From contig JAVHKY010000040.1 in assembly GCA_035079385.1 (NCBI GenBank), positions 744,001-808,000 of the forward strand: DNA of 64,000 nt. Reading direction: 5' to 3'. This DNA comes from Aspidiotus rigidus (Eukaryota > Arthropoda > Insecta > Hemiptera > Diaspididae). The notes beneath the pieces were generated by a model, which was not told the DNA's origin, made no database searches, and was given only the letters and a program-made list of their open reading frames with translations. The position numbers were made by a program, and so were the translations under genes. The first letter of the stretch is position 1, and each line of letters begins with the position of its first letter. Below, piece by piece: positions 11,066-23,160 of the stretch.

Positions 11066-11589
11066 CCTCAACCATAATTTTTAAGAATCTTGAGCTTTTT
11101 TTCTACCAAGATGTAGAGCTCAAGAGATCTATATTTTTTCTATGTCAATTAGATATTGAAATTAAAAGATCCGCATTTTCTTGTTCCATTCAAGTCTGGA
11201 ACTCGAAAGACTTGTTTCTTTTTTGCCTGTCAAGATCCAAAATGCGAAAATATCTCCACAAATAATCATAATAGGCTTCCCACAACCAAACTGATGATAG
11301 ACTACTTGAGAAATTGAGATATTCGATCAAAAAGTATACGTAATAACAGTCTCCAGGGTCGCAGAATACATGCGGCGGGTGTATTACCATTATTAAACGT
11401 ATCGAGAAAAAGGGAAGAAGAAACTTTTTTGAAGACTGTACGAAAATTTGAAAAATATTATACAAAAATAAAACTCGCCGGGACTGTAAGTATTCTAGAC
11501 CCCGATAATGCGATACACTTAGAGCGAAGCGTTGGTCGTTTTGTCACAAATAAAATTTATAACGGAAGTGCCGTAAAATTTGTCTTTTT

Positions 11590-12430
11590 TTAGTCAATAA
11601 AGATGAAAGTGAGTCAATTAGCAGTAGAAATTTCAGGGGGGGGGGGGTGAGGAGATGGAGATCTGTATAATATGGCGTTTTGTTTGGTAGTGAAATTGGA
11701 AGCAGAACCTTTCAATCAACGACTGATTATGACACCTTAGATCGAGTTCGTGTATCCTGTTTTGAGTTCAGATTTAGATCCGTTCGGTAGAGTAGGGCTG
11801 GTGGGTCGGAAAATTGGCATAGAGATAATGTTCCTAACAAGTTATCTATAGTGTTGTGAGTTTGGAGATTATCAGCTAGATCGAGTCGGACATCTGGTGA
11901 AGGGGTTAGCTGTCGAGAAGTGGATGATATGATAGGGGGAAGATGGTTCAATTTGAGGTGTTTGAATAGTTCCCTGGAGTCCACAGGAAAGAGACTGATG
12001 TAGAAGTGGATGATAGTGATTGCAAAAATAAATTGATGCGCTGATTTGGGGAATTAGTTGAATAAGAGTCCTTTACAGCCCGGAAAGATGAAAGTGAGTT
12101 AGTTAACCATAGAAATTTAAGCTGGAGGTGAGGAGAGATGGAGATAATAAAGACAAGAGTATATGGAGTTTAGTTTAGAGAAAATGGAGACCGAATGATT
12201 ATGACTCCTTGGATCGAGTACGCGTATACTAATTTGGGTCCAGATTTAGATCCGTCAGTAAAAAAGTTTGGTGGCTGGAAAAAATTGGAGTGGTCGGTAT
12301 ATAGTGTAGATCGAGTCGGATATTTGGGAGAGGGTTTAGCTGTAGAGAAGTGGATGATATGATAGGGGGTAGTTGGTTCAGCTTGAGATGATTGAATAAT
12401 TCAGTCTTAAGAGGAAGGATGAGAGAGTTA
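11590..12430 (-). repeat. Diverged direct duplication, coding-like on minus strand
   Basis: About 11,595-11,985 and 12,080-12,425 are direct copies sharing blocks such as GAAGTGGATGATATGATAGG and TAGATCGAGTCGGA. Both translate on the minus strand to a related peptide (ELFKHLKLNHLPPIISSTS in one copy, ELFNHLKLNQLPPIISSTS in the other). This conservation across two copies suggests decayed coding sequence of a mobile element rather than chance. I do not recognise the domain. The minus frame extends to about 12,615 with a proline-rich segment. Confidence 0.5.
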
Positions 12431-13053
12431 TGTGGGCAGAGTGCGGGAGCGTAGGTTGGAAGCTGAGTAAATTGAGCTGTGGGTACAAGAAAATTGACAA
12501 TGAAAGTTCGGAAGCGGCATCTGAAGGGAGGAGGAGGAGTTGCCAGCTTCAACGCAGAGACTAAGAGAGATTGTTCTGCGCCGAGGGACGATTTTGTTGA
12601 GTTCTTGCCTTGCATACTGAATAGTGGGTCGAAGAGAGGAGAGTCGGATAAATAGGAAAGCGTTAAGTGGGTGGTTACTGCCTAATATCAGTTGGGAACA
12701 TTATCAGTAACGGGATGCGACCTTTTGTAGAGAATAATTCTTTTGGTGAGTGAGCTGTCACAGGGACAAGTCGGATGCTGACGATTATTAATTAATTAAT
12801 TAATTTTTTAAAAGATTGATTTAAAGTGCCGTCCAACAGCGAGAAGACAATAATAGGACAATAAGTTCACAGTTAACGATTGGTTGATAAATATAGTTCA
12901 GTGTTACAATGCGGGCGGTACGGTCACAAGTCAAGTGAAAGTAAATGTGTTTAGATGTGGAAGTGTGATTTTCACAGATCCAGCGAATTGTGAGAACATA
13001 CCAGATGAGCATTGAGGATGAAAGAAAATATTAAAAAAGATGGAGAGGGCCTC

Positions 13054-13350
13054 TCAACGAGGGGTAGGGATCAGAGAATAGATAGGGTAACAATTGAGAA
13101 TGAGTAGTTGGACAGGTGAAGAGGGTTCGTCGAACTTTAGGAAATTACAGGCTTGGGTTAGATACGTACAGGGTTCCGTCCAAAGGACGGGCATTTCTGC
13201 TTGTATATGATATAGGCGGGGGACTTGCAAGAATTTCGATTCTCGAGCCATAATATTATATCTAAATTTTATTTTCGAACAGTCGTCAATATTCCAGTTG
13301 ATAAACTGGCCCTGGCTCAATTGTTTTTCTTTATATCCATCTAACTTCAT
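13054..13350 (-). pseudogene. Unidentified 98-codon open frame
   Basis: An ATG-initiated minus-strand frame just beyond the 11.6-12.6 kb duplication. Its composition is ordinary (no low complexity), but no domain or signal is recognised and no splice partners were found. It may be part of the same decayed element, or chance. Confidence 0.2.
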
Positions 13351-13808
13351 TTAATATCTCTCACATTGATCGCATGTAAGTGATGAAAAGGAACATTTAC
13401 AAGTTCTAATATATACCCGCGCATACTACAATATTACATAAATTAAGGAAAAAGGTTTTTTAACCACTGTCAAGGTTTCTGTTCGAAATTCGCTTCATTG
13501 ACGAAGCCATATTCGGCTAGTTCCTAATTTGTTCATGGTTTAAAATTTTTGAACCATTCCTTTTACCTCAAATTTGATTGTTTTGAAAAATGCAGAAAGA
13601 TCTCTTGTGTTACGAATTGAAGGAAACAGTCTCTGTCAGTCAACGTTACTTTATACATTTAGGTTCCTCGAGCTTCGTCGGAATGAAAGAGAATGCCTGT
13701 TCATGCCATGTGTAGGCGCTTATACCCTTAAACTTCTCAACCTTGTTTGGTAGCCAAACAAAGCTGAGGAGTTAGAGAGTTACTTAGCCAACTACACTTG
13801 CATATAAC

Positions 13809-14027
13809 TAGAGCCCGGATTTTTTGGTATTTATAATTTAATTTTCGGTACTAAAACTTTGATTTTCGGTATTATTCGGTATTTAGGAAATAATGACCAT
13901 TTTTTACATGATTTTGCGTAAATATTGGTATATTTTAGACGAATTGATGGCCAGTTTTCGGTAAAAATGATGCTTTCGGTATTTATAATCTACGTTTTCG
14001 GTATTTTACCGAAAAATCCGGGCTCTA
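13809..14027. mobile_element. hAT-type MITE (TAGAGCCCGG ends)
   Basis: Ends TAGAGCCCGGATTTTT and AAAAATCCGGGCTCTA are perfect inverted repeats. CATATAAC is duplicated exactly on both sides (13,801-13,808 and 14,028-14,035). An 8-bp duplication and a TAGAG start fit the hAT superfamily. The 219-bp interior is a set of TTTTCGGTA repeats with no coding, so it depends on a transposase supplied elsewhere. Confidence 0.92.
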
Positions 14028-14035
14028 CATATAAC

Positions 14036-17000
14036 AATTGATTTTGTGGTTCCAAGAATCAAGTGTAATATAACATAATTATTATGCACACAAAAATATA
14101 ATAGAGAACGTAGATATCTTACTGGCCATTTAACGCATATTAAATATTAGTGATCGGTCGCTTATCAGAGTTGGAAAAACATTGAAATTCCCATAAGACG
14201 CTGTACAACTTTGAACTTGAATAAGTGAATGAAAAATAATTCTTTTAAGCTGAAATATTTAGATAAATTTTCTAGTAGCGTTCTTAATCGAAAACAAAGC
14301 GTATTTCGAAATTTTAAGGAATTTCCATAAGACGTGTGTTAAATGTGGTGTACCCTGCACTGCTCCCGTGCAGTTTCACTACTTACAGAGTTTTCGGCGA
14401 GTCCGATATCTAGGTTTTCTATTATATATCTGTGATCATGCAGCCGAATCAAAAAGAAATATTTCTCGCGGAACAATAAGTTATACACTTTTCTGAGCTG
14501 GGAACTCTCTGCAAGGTTCACAAACGACCGAGATCTCTCCGAAATACGTATGTGTATTTCAGGATGATGTGAGTCTATTTGAAAATGTGAAACAATCTAT
14601 CAGAATATTGTTTAGAAACTTTTCGAGTTTATTTCCAGGCTACTTTACTAGACCAACAGTATACATCCTTTCTTGTTGTTGAATAGAAGCTGATTCTTTG
14701 TACACGAACGTACAAGTTTTTTTTTTTTTTTTTTTTAATAATCGCGTTTGTGTTGCATTTGCAAAACACCGCCCGTCCTCCATAGTAAAGTAGGTGCGGG
14801 TTGCGTATGCATTTAATGTTGTTTCCTCCAACACCGGAATCGACCCTTTCGGGTATAACTTCAGTGAAGGAGGAAGCGAACGTACTAGTACATACGTTAC
14901 TATCATATACCTGCTTACTTAAATTGGGAACATGATAATATTGGGCGCGTGCGCTTCAGTTTTACTCTGAAATTGAAATCCGACGTACTTCTGAAGAAAT
15001 GATAACGCGACGCGACTCTTTCCCTCGCTTAAGTTTAGTTCATATATTTTTTTGTACTCTAATCAGTATTGATGATGAGGCATGATATACGCCGCTCCCA
15101 ACAAAATTCTCTTTTTTCTTATGCGTTCCTGTAGATACCTCTATATCGCTTAGACAATCCGATGACCGTCTCAAAAATTCCGATCACAAATACAAGGCAT
15201 TGTCGTCTAAAATTCTGAAACTAGGTGAACAGAAATAAAGCTTCTGTAAAAATGTCTAGGTGTAAATCATCAACCTTTTTCCACCATATTATAATGACTT
15301 TATTGTTCTGATTATAATGTAAAAATTACCTATGTTAATCGAACTTCTACTCAGCGATACAAAAAGATGTTTACGAGGTAAAATTTTCTCGTCATCAGAT
15401 ACAGTAATTGCATATGCAATTTAGCGGTTGTACCCGCAATACTCCCGAAAATAATATTCACCCCCGCCATACACACTGATAGAGCGTGCGTATAGTTGAA
15501 ATTCTTATAGTTTTTCATTCTTCAGTCTATAGAAGTGGCAGCGCTGTAGGAAAGGCCAGTCAGGCTTGGCCTCCTCGAAAAAGTTTGTGGCCTACTACTT
15601 GTTCTCACCTACTTTTCCAGAAGCTAATGAACTATTTACTTGATACATTGTGTATGATAGACTACACGTTATACAAACACACCACTATCACAAAACATCA
15701 CATGATGTGAGCAATTTCCATACAAAAAGTTTTTCTTCAGAATTATTTGAGTCTCTGACTGGCCTACACAACTTGAGATTTCTAGCGCTGCCTCTGGTCT
15801 ATAGGTAGTGATCCCACCTGTAATTGCTAAGTATATTCTTATTATAATCTGAAACCGGATGTGAGAACAGAAATATTTTCTTCAAATACTCCAAACACTC
15901 TTGAAATTTTGCGTTGATAGAATATTTGATATCTCATCGTTATCTCGAATTTGTTGGTCTTCTCTCAATATAATACCTTACTGTTGGTTTGTGGATATAA
16001 ATATTGTTTTAAATTTATCAAAATTAAACTTATACATTTGATTCGGGACAGTTCCTTATGAGGATACCATTTTTAATTTGAAGCAACATGATTACAAATA
16101 ACTAACGTGTATAATGTATCGATGTAACGGTACCTATACTCAATTTTCTGAGTCTCTATATCAAAATAGCCTACCATTATACCTCTTTTTTTCCCAGCTC
16201 CTAATATGCTTTAGATCGTGAAAATCTTGCGACAAATTTGTTCAGATATACTGCATCATCGGTAGGTTTTACAGAATCTTTAAAGTCATCATCTTATGTT
16301 TTTTTGAATCAAGATTTTGTTAGCAAAAAACGTATTTTTTACCAGCTATTCGTAAAGAACAGAGTCGCAAACGTGGGTGGGGTATTTAAACACGCCTAGC
16401 CTATTAGAAATTTTATCATAATTATGCGTGTACTGTTGCACTGTTGCACTGTTGCACGTACCCACCGGTATCTACCCGTACACGTATATTTCGCTAGTCC
16501 CTAAAGTTCGCCATTTTCAGTCTTCAAAGCCAAATATTCATTGAAAGATTTTCACTCCGCGGTAGATACATGAAAAACTAAAAGATTTGACTACTGTAGA
16601 TAAACTTATAGACTTCTGTCTCATATCGCATATATCCTGCGGGAATTCAAAATAAATTCGATGCATTCATTTACTATATAAGAGTTGATACAGAAGATGA
16701 TGATATTAACGATATGCGAAATAGCGGAGAGAAATAAACTCGGCAATCATAATTAAATTTTCGGACAAGGAAATTGCTCGTAAATATACTCGTGAGTAGA
16801 AAAATGTATGTGATAACACCCAAAAATAATAATCAGCTTACCAAAATTTTTAGAAAATTACCGTCGATCTATCGTCTTGTTCTAGAAAATGAAAAATAGT
16901 AGACAAAATTTTCTTTCATAAATAAAGTTTTCGTTTGTGGTAATATTTTTGGGATGATTTTCCTCACGTTGAAAACATGACTCACGCGCATGCCGTGTTC

Positions 17001-17070
17001 ATAAACAGGTCAAATACACTGTTCTCATCATATTAGAGCAGTTGCTATAGGTACGATGAAAAAATGTATA
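14036..17070. other. No gene recognised
   Basis: AT-rich sequence with short chance frames. Visible items are a 20-base poly-T run (14,717-14,736), possibly the tail of a minus-strand retrocopy, and three tandem copies of an ACTGTTGC unit (about 16,433-16,457). I see no exon signature, RNA gene or bounded transposon. Confidence 0.5.
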
Positions 17071-17075
17071 CTTAC

Positions 17076-17176
17076 GACATCTGCATTGGCTACAGTAGTA
17101 CTTGGGCCCCACCATCGCGCAGGTACCGAGGGGCCTGTGGCTCCCTGATGATCCATAACTTGTCGGCATTACTCAT
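17076..17176 (-). CDS. Candidate exon, function unknown
   Basis: On the minus strand a 101-base stretch is preceded by an acceptor-like AAATTTCAG and followed by a strong donor-like GTAAGTATAC, and is richer in G+C than its surroundings. From the ATG at 17,169 the frame is open to the donor and ends in a cysteine-rich KYYCSQCRC motif. The other ATG, directly after the acceptor, runs into TAG before the donor. A first coding exon following a spliced 5' leader is possible, with the CpG-richer block at 17.5-18.3 kb as a plausible upstream promoter. No partner exon was found. Confidence 0.25.
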
Positions 17177-17499
17177 CTGAAATTTATCCCTTGTTCATGC
17201 TAAATGAGCGAAACTAGCGCGGAACGATACTAAAAATTCGCCGGCTAATGCGGGAAATGAAATTTAAGAATAAACTTCGAAAGAATAGGTTTCTACACTT
17301 CACAGTACAGAAATGATAATTATTGAGAAATAAACGAAGTAACAGAAACAGGAATGAACCATTACGATTCGGTATTTGTGCGATTGAAAATTTTAAAATC
17401 AGCGAATAAAACTCAAAAACGATGTTGAAATTTAATTGTACCGGAAATAAAGTATCATCATAAAAGAAAAATATACGAGCCCATATTGCACTAGGAGCG

Positions 17500-18290
17500 T
17501 GGTCTACGTAATTTTATGCGAACTGGTTCGAAACGATACCCACGAGTTGAATTTTTACCCGGTATAGACGATTTGAACACGCTTGTACGTTGTCAATGAA
17601 ACTCGAAAGTCGCTTCTTTTTCTCCCTATTGAAACATCTTCTCCCCGAGGCAAGTTCAACCTGTTTTCTGTACCAGTTGGACCGCAGCTTCCCGTCAGAG
17701 GGCACCACCGGACAGACTGCTACAACTCTTTATTAGTCACGGCGGTAGTGTCCTACAAAATTACGATCACATTCGTGTATTATTATCTTCGCGAACTTTC
17801 AAGCACACGTACGCGGCTTTTTCTTCCTCTCTTTTCGTACCTATCATCATTTTCCACCTTTTCCGTTCGTAGGTGTATATGCGCATTCTTGCTGGCGCGA
17901 CGTGGCGTTGAGCACGTTAAGATACGGCTGTTGCTGATGCAGCGTGACGACCATCGAGGAAAAAAAATATTTATCAGAAACATTACGCGAAGAAAATTTT
18001 TTACGCTTTCAATTTATGCGAATGATTGAAATTTCGTATAATTGCAAGACGAATCGTGTAGCTTGACTCCTCCTTCCCATACGTCTCGTCAAATGAAATG
18101 CAAACAATTTTTCCCCGTCAACGTCCGCAACGAGCGCGCGCTCGTACGTCGTAATATCGCCTAACTCGTGCGTAAACGATCGTAAAATAAAGTGAAAATA
18201 CGCCGCTGTATTTTCTATTCAATTATTCACTATTTTCACCGCCAATTCCGCCAGTCAAACCGTCGCATCGCGTCAAAGAGAATATTTTTT
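17500..18290. promoter_or_regulatory. CpG-richer block, possible promoter region
   Basis: CpG dinucleotides are much denser here than in flanking DNA (for example GAGCGCGCGCTCGTACGTCG near 18,130), which in a CpG-variable insect genome often marks promoters and first exons. A 148-codon + frame (17,583-18,029) is present but shows no domain and is probably a consequence of the composition. No core-promoter element stands out. Confidence 0.25.
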
Positions 18291-18299
18291 TTACCTAAT

Positions 18300-20111
18300 C
18301 GATCCGTCCTTATATAGGGCAGATATCGAAATCCTACCAAAGAGAATATTATAATATTTATTTTAAAAATTAATGTCCATGTTTATTCTTATTACAAAGT
18401 GTATAAAAGTGCGAAGATTTGCAAAACGAGCGAAGGCGAGTGATGTCCGAATTCATTCTACGAGTAGTTTGATTATAAGTGAACGAATGAGTCAATTGGA
18501 ACTTGCATTCACCGCATATATAGGGAAAGGAAACTCCTTTCAAAATTACAAGAAACTCGCATTATTGCCATGTTCTTCTTGCAGAGGGTGTGACGATGCC
18601 ATCCTTTTTGTCCCGCTTTCTTTGTTATCACTTCGCATCTCAAAAACGATATACCTTTTACCCTCAAAACTGAGGCATAACAACGTCATTTGCGCGAACG
18701 TGTTATGATGTAATAAAAATATAGATTTGTGTACTCGTACTCCAGAATTGAAGGTATTATCACGACAAAAACTCGCGTCTTTTTCTAAAGAAAACACGTC
18801 TTTGCTTCAGTGTGGGTACAAACTTTAAAGACACGAGAATCTCCTTCCAAATACAAGTTATGACATTTCTTTTCTTGGATACATACTTTGAAAATGAGTA
18901 CCTATACATCATATAATTCTCCGCCAACGCGTTCTGAAATCAGTGTCTCTAAATGCTCGTAAGACATCATCGTACAAAATATTCTTCAGTGGAAAGTACA
19001 ACTACCAAAAGTGACCGCACTAAGAAAAGGATTGTCCAGAGTGTGTATATTATAAGGCACAATGTTGTAGATTTGCAGTAGATGAAAAAAATGACCACCT
19101 CAATGAGGATATTATACGATCGTGAGATTGGAACGAACCAAATGGACGCTGTTATCAGGTCATAAAGCCCGAATAAATAATCGGAGGCATTTTTTTGTCA
19201 GATGTCATATTCGCAAAAATATAAGTACGTCTCGAAAAGCATGCGGTATGAGCTGTACATCAGCGAATGACAAACTGACGGATACAAACGCTTAGGAAAT
19301 TGGATCATTTCAGGTAGCGCTAGAAAATAAACCAGACGTTTCTTTCTATTCTTAATCCCATTAAACCTCAGTTTTTTCGATCTTTAATTATTTTTATAAT
19401 ATTACATTTTTACGATTAACGTTCTGGAAGTATACAAATCAATTTTATTATAGTTTCCTATGTAAGAAACTTATATCCGTTCCTAGAAAAACACGTTCCG
19501 TTCATAATGAAAATTCCTAAAATACATCACTCCAGAGCGGAGACACGTCTCAAACTCTGAAGTAGTCGTTACCTCTAAGTCTTTATTTTACCCCCGAACA
19601 CCTATCATTCAGGGATAGTTATCCATTTGGTAAATCATATACGGTATGAGTTTCATAATTTAATTATTATTCAAATAGGAATTATTGTGCTCATATTATC
19701 TTACTGAGCACTGAGTTTTTCAAATCCACTTTTTTGAATTTTCTTGACATCCAGTCATCTACGGACGCACGCGAAAGCCTGACGAATGAAGAGAAACCCG
19801 TTTCTAGAAAATTTAAGGTTTATAGAATTTTCAACTTTTGTGCCGATTCTGAATTGTGTAAATGAGTCATCATTTCATTTGATTGGTGGTCGAGCTGCTA
19901 ACGAAAATTCGTGAGATAGAAAGGCGTGAGGATTAACGATGTGTTCGGAACAGGGTGAAATTTTATTGAAAAATAATATTACAGTATGGTGAGAATGATT
20001 TAAAGAACGTGACGAAATGGTTAACTGATAAAGCATTCCTTGTTGCCGCATCATTTTGATCACCTCACGTTTTACTAGGTAGTCGTATAATAGGCTACAT
20101 AATGAACTCTC

Positions 20112-20158
<47 letters not shown>

Positions 20159-21200
20159 CCGCGGTAACCAATTAAGTTCACTCGAATCCGTCCGAAGCTA
20201 ATTAAATAATAATCTATCGTTTTGTATTATATGATCCGATATTTTGTTCAATGTTATACGGTCCACAGTACGATATTTTAGTCGTTAATTAAGAGTGACG
20301 GATCGAGAGTTTCTCAAAAACGATACGATCCTCGTACAGTATAAATGTGCCGTATCTAGCTATGTATATATGTATAGGAGTCGCATTAAAATGTTCGTAA
20401 TTTGTATGCCGATGCTAGAAAAAGATGCGAGAGCACTAAATTAGTATTCGTTGTGATAATACGCCCTGTAAATCGCATTCGTACAGGAATACTGATAGGA
20501 CGGGGGCTGAATTAAATTGCGCTCTCCTACCGCTGTAGGTATTGGAAAAAAATGACGCTGTTCAGGTCGTGTCGTCGAATAACTATACAGGAATTATCTA
20601 TTTCGTATCTAAAACTCGAGTCTTCTGGAAGGACAATTAGATTAGTTCGTTCCATAAATATAGCAGGAAGAATGCGTTCATTTTTCCTCATCTCCAACAT
20701 TATAAGACGTAGTAATATCTATTCGACCATGTATTATCCGAATGTCAAGAAAGTCCGACAAGATCTAGAGGTACCTACGTACGTATACTTGACTTACAAA
20801 TTTGTTTGAATCAAAAAATGAAACTTGAGTACTGATTTTTAAGAGAGAAGAGAAAAAAAAAAAAAAAAAACACGAGTAGAAGCATCATGAGCATTCATTA
20901 AAATGGTGAGAATCCACGATTAGTCGCGTACTGGGTGGACTTTGAAGAGTATAAAATTGTACACCTATTATGAATAATATAGGTGAAAAATCGCGGAACC
21001 ATAGTTCATGCAGTGGATAAGTAATTAAATATGTATGCAAACACTTACATGAGTAAACTAGTCTATTCTTTGGAAAAATTTGCGCGAAAACAAAAAAATA
21101 TAAGATAAAGTGCCAACTTTATGTATGTCACATATGTTTCAATACTGTTTTAGATTACCGTACCTATTAAATTCTGTTGACAGGGTATAATTGTTGACCT
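18300..21200. other. No gene recognised
   Basis: Short chance frames only. Contains a (TA)n run at 20,115-20,155 and a short A run near 20,850. I found no splice-consistent exon, RNA gene or transposon boundary. Confidence 0.5.
20115..20155. repeat. (TA)n microsatellite
   Basis: About 20 uninterrupted TA units. Confidence 0.95.
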
Positions 21201-21225
21201 CTTGAGCTCTTTTTCTCGTACAGCG

Positions 21226-22130
21226 GTAGTATGCACCTGTCGGTTCCACGAAAATTAATCGCACAAAAATTTATAGCAGAAAATTTATCGAATGAAAACT
21301 TATAGTGGACGAAAATTAATCGCAGACGAAAATTTATAGAATTAGAATTTATAGCACATTTATTGCACAAAAATTGATCGCATGGATAAAAAATTCATCA
21401 GTAGTAACCCGTAAAAAAAATTAACAGTGTATAAAAATATCATGAGGTAAATGAAATGTTGTGGGCAATTCCTCTTGAATATACGAGAATGGGTGTTTCC
21501 TCAGAAACTCAATTATCATCATCAGCATTATAATTATCAACGTCGTTCGTAATGTCAAAATAACGCGCGACCAAACCTTTCAGTCTTCTAGCACTATCCA
21601 GGTACTTCCTCTTTTTCGGAAGAGGATTTCCATTTCCCGCGATGACCTCTGTTCTGAAGTCGCTTCAATGAGATTCTGCTCACGATGTAGGGTTTCAAGG
21701 AACTTCAAAATGTTGTGGTGGACACATGTCAATCCTGGACGCTATTGTTGGTTTTCGGCATGGATTTCATTGCATGTTCGTAAACATTCCACATTGCAAG
21801 AGGAAACTTCGGATTCCGTCGCCCTCTTTGTTGAGGCCTACCGATCCAAGTGTCCTCAAAACATTGGACAACATCCTCGGCCTCTGAAGAGATTATTCCG
21901 GCATCCAGTACGCGTTGAACGCAGCCACAACCTGCGACACTGGAACAAAAGCTATCTGAAATGTGCAAGATGACGAACCCAATTTTGATGACGGAACGCT
22001 GACTTCAAATCCAAGTATCTTTTCAAGTTCTAGAAAATATCCTCGAAAAATTGAGCGGAAAATTTTTGTGCGATTAATTTTCTGTCCTATAAATTTTCAT
22101 CCGATTAATTTTCGGAATACGGCACCTGTC
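21226..22130. mobile_element. MULE-related element remnant with inverted AT-repeat flanks
   Basis: Both edges carry arrays of CGAAAATTAATCG and AAATTTATAG units, in inverted orientation relative to each other (about 21,240-21,370 and 22,060-22,120). Each array begins at GCACCTGTC or its neighbourhood. Between them lies a minus-strand relic of MULE-type transposase coding. I read the arrays as degenerate terminal inverted repeats. No target duplication was identified. Confidence 0.5.
21480..21968 (-). pseudogene. MULE-type transposase C-terminal relic
   Basis: The minus strand begins with a frame containing VVQCFEDTWIGRPQQRGRR, a P-F-x-x-x-MWN segment and PKTNNSV. This pattern is familiar from the region after the catalytic core of animal MULE transposases often annotated with FLYWCH/MULE domains. 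After a stop at about 21,729 the homology continues in other frames (ILKFLETLHREQ, then PKKRKYLDSARRLKGLV), so at least two frameshifts have occurred. The catalytic DDE part is not present. Non-functional. Confidence 0.6.
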
Positions 22131-22589
22131 TGATATCCGATTTCTTCTTCTTTTTCATCGTCACGCCAAGCTTGTGTCGCTATTTCTTCGTTTTATTTCG
22201 CTGAAAACTTCTCAAAGAAACAAACATGACCTACGAGCGTTCAACAGGACTAGAAAGTTGAAGCCAGTAATAAGTTGAGCTAAATCAACCAATTCTATAC
22301 GGTTGTTGAAGTCAGTTTGTCGGTTGTCTGCAATGTTCGCGCTCGCTCTTGGGTACATTTGGTGCGAATGTGTAGTCTGACGTGCAGATTACAGTCACCT
22401 ACTCACTGTGCAGTGCAGTGTTTCAAGGTTTGAATCTAGGGTGTACGGTATTAGAGGCATAATACTGCATGCCTAGTCTATGTATATATGTGAGCAAATA
22501 TATGGCCGCCAACACGCTAATTACCAACAATGCGTATGGCTAAGGCCGAGTCTGTCAATTGAAAGTATCGCACCTTCGAGTTGGAACAC

Positions 22590-23160
22590 TAAAAATTACA
22601 ACACGCACGCATGCCGCGCCACGCCACGCCACGCCACGTCAGCGTCGTCGTTCCAGCCGCAACCACATCGGCAGCCTCCACCACTCCATTCGCCTCGTAC
22701 CTATTCGCGATATTCGACGCTCATCGGCTCGCAGTGCGATGTAAATAAAGTACTGTAAACGCGAAAATAAATCACCTTTAATTAAAGTATAAAAAAGAAA
22801 ACCGATTTAAAACGCTTAAAAAGCGTGAAATCAATTAAAGAAATCGGCGAGAGATCGTATCGAGGTATATACTCGTATTATATATACATATAGCTTCACA
22901 TATAATAGAAAACATTATCGTCGTTCGAAGAAGATAGTTGAGTTTCCTTTTCCGATAATTAACAATATTCACACGTATCCAGGAAATTTCTTTGTTACTT
23001 ACACGCGTATTTTATAATATTATACAACACAGTATATGTACGCCGAGAAGGTAAAGTGGGTGCTCGAGCTTGAGCATGATCGCGGCACGGCGCGGCGCGG
23101 TGCGACGCAGCGTACGTGTACGTACGCACGCGGGGAACGCGAGTATTACGCTCTATCATA
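22590..23160. promoter_or_regulatory. Two GC/CpG-rich patches, function unknown
   Basis: 22,610-22,740 (including four CCACG units) and 23,065-23,140 (CGGCACGGCGCGGCGCGG) stand out from the AT-rich surroundings. They may be promoter or first-exon DNA of an unrecognised gene. No supported coding exon is attached to either. Confidence 0.2.

Noticed and set aside
17583..18029. 148-codon + frame, among the longest in the window
   Set aside because: No domain, no signal, and it lies in a CpG-rich stretch where stop codons are rarer. An overlapping minus frame is equally open.
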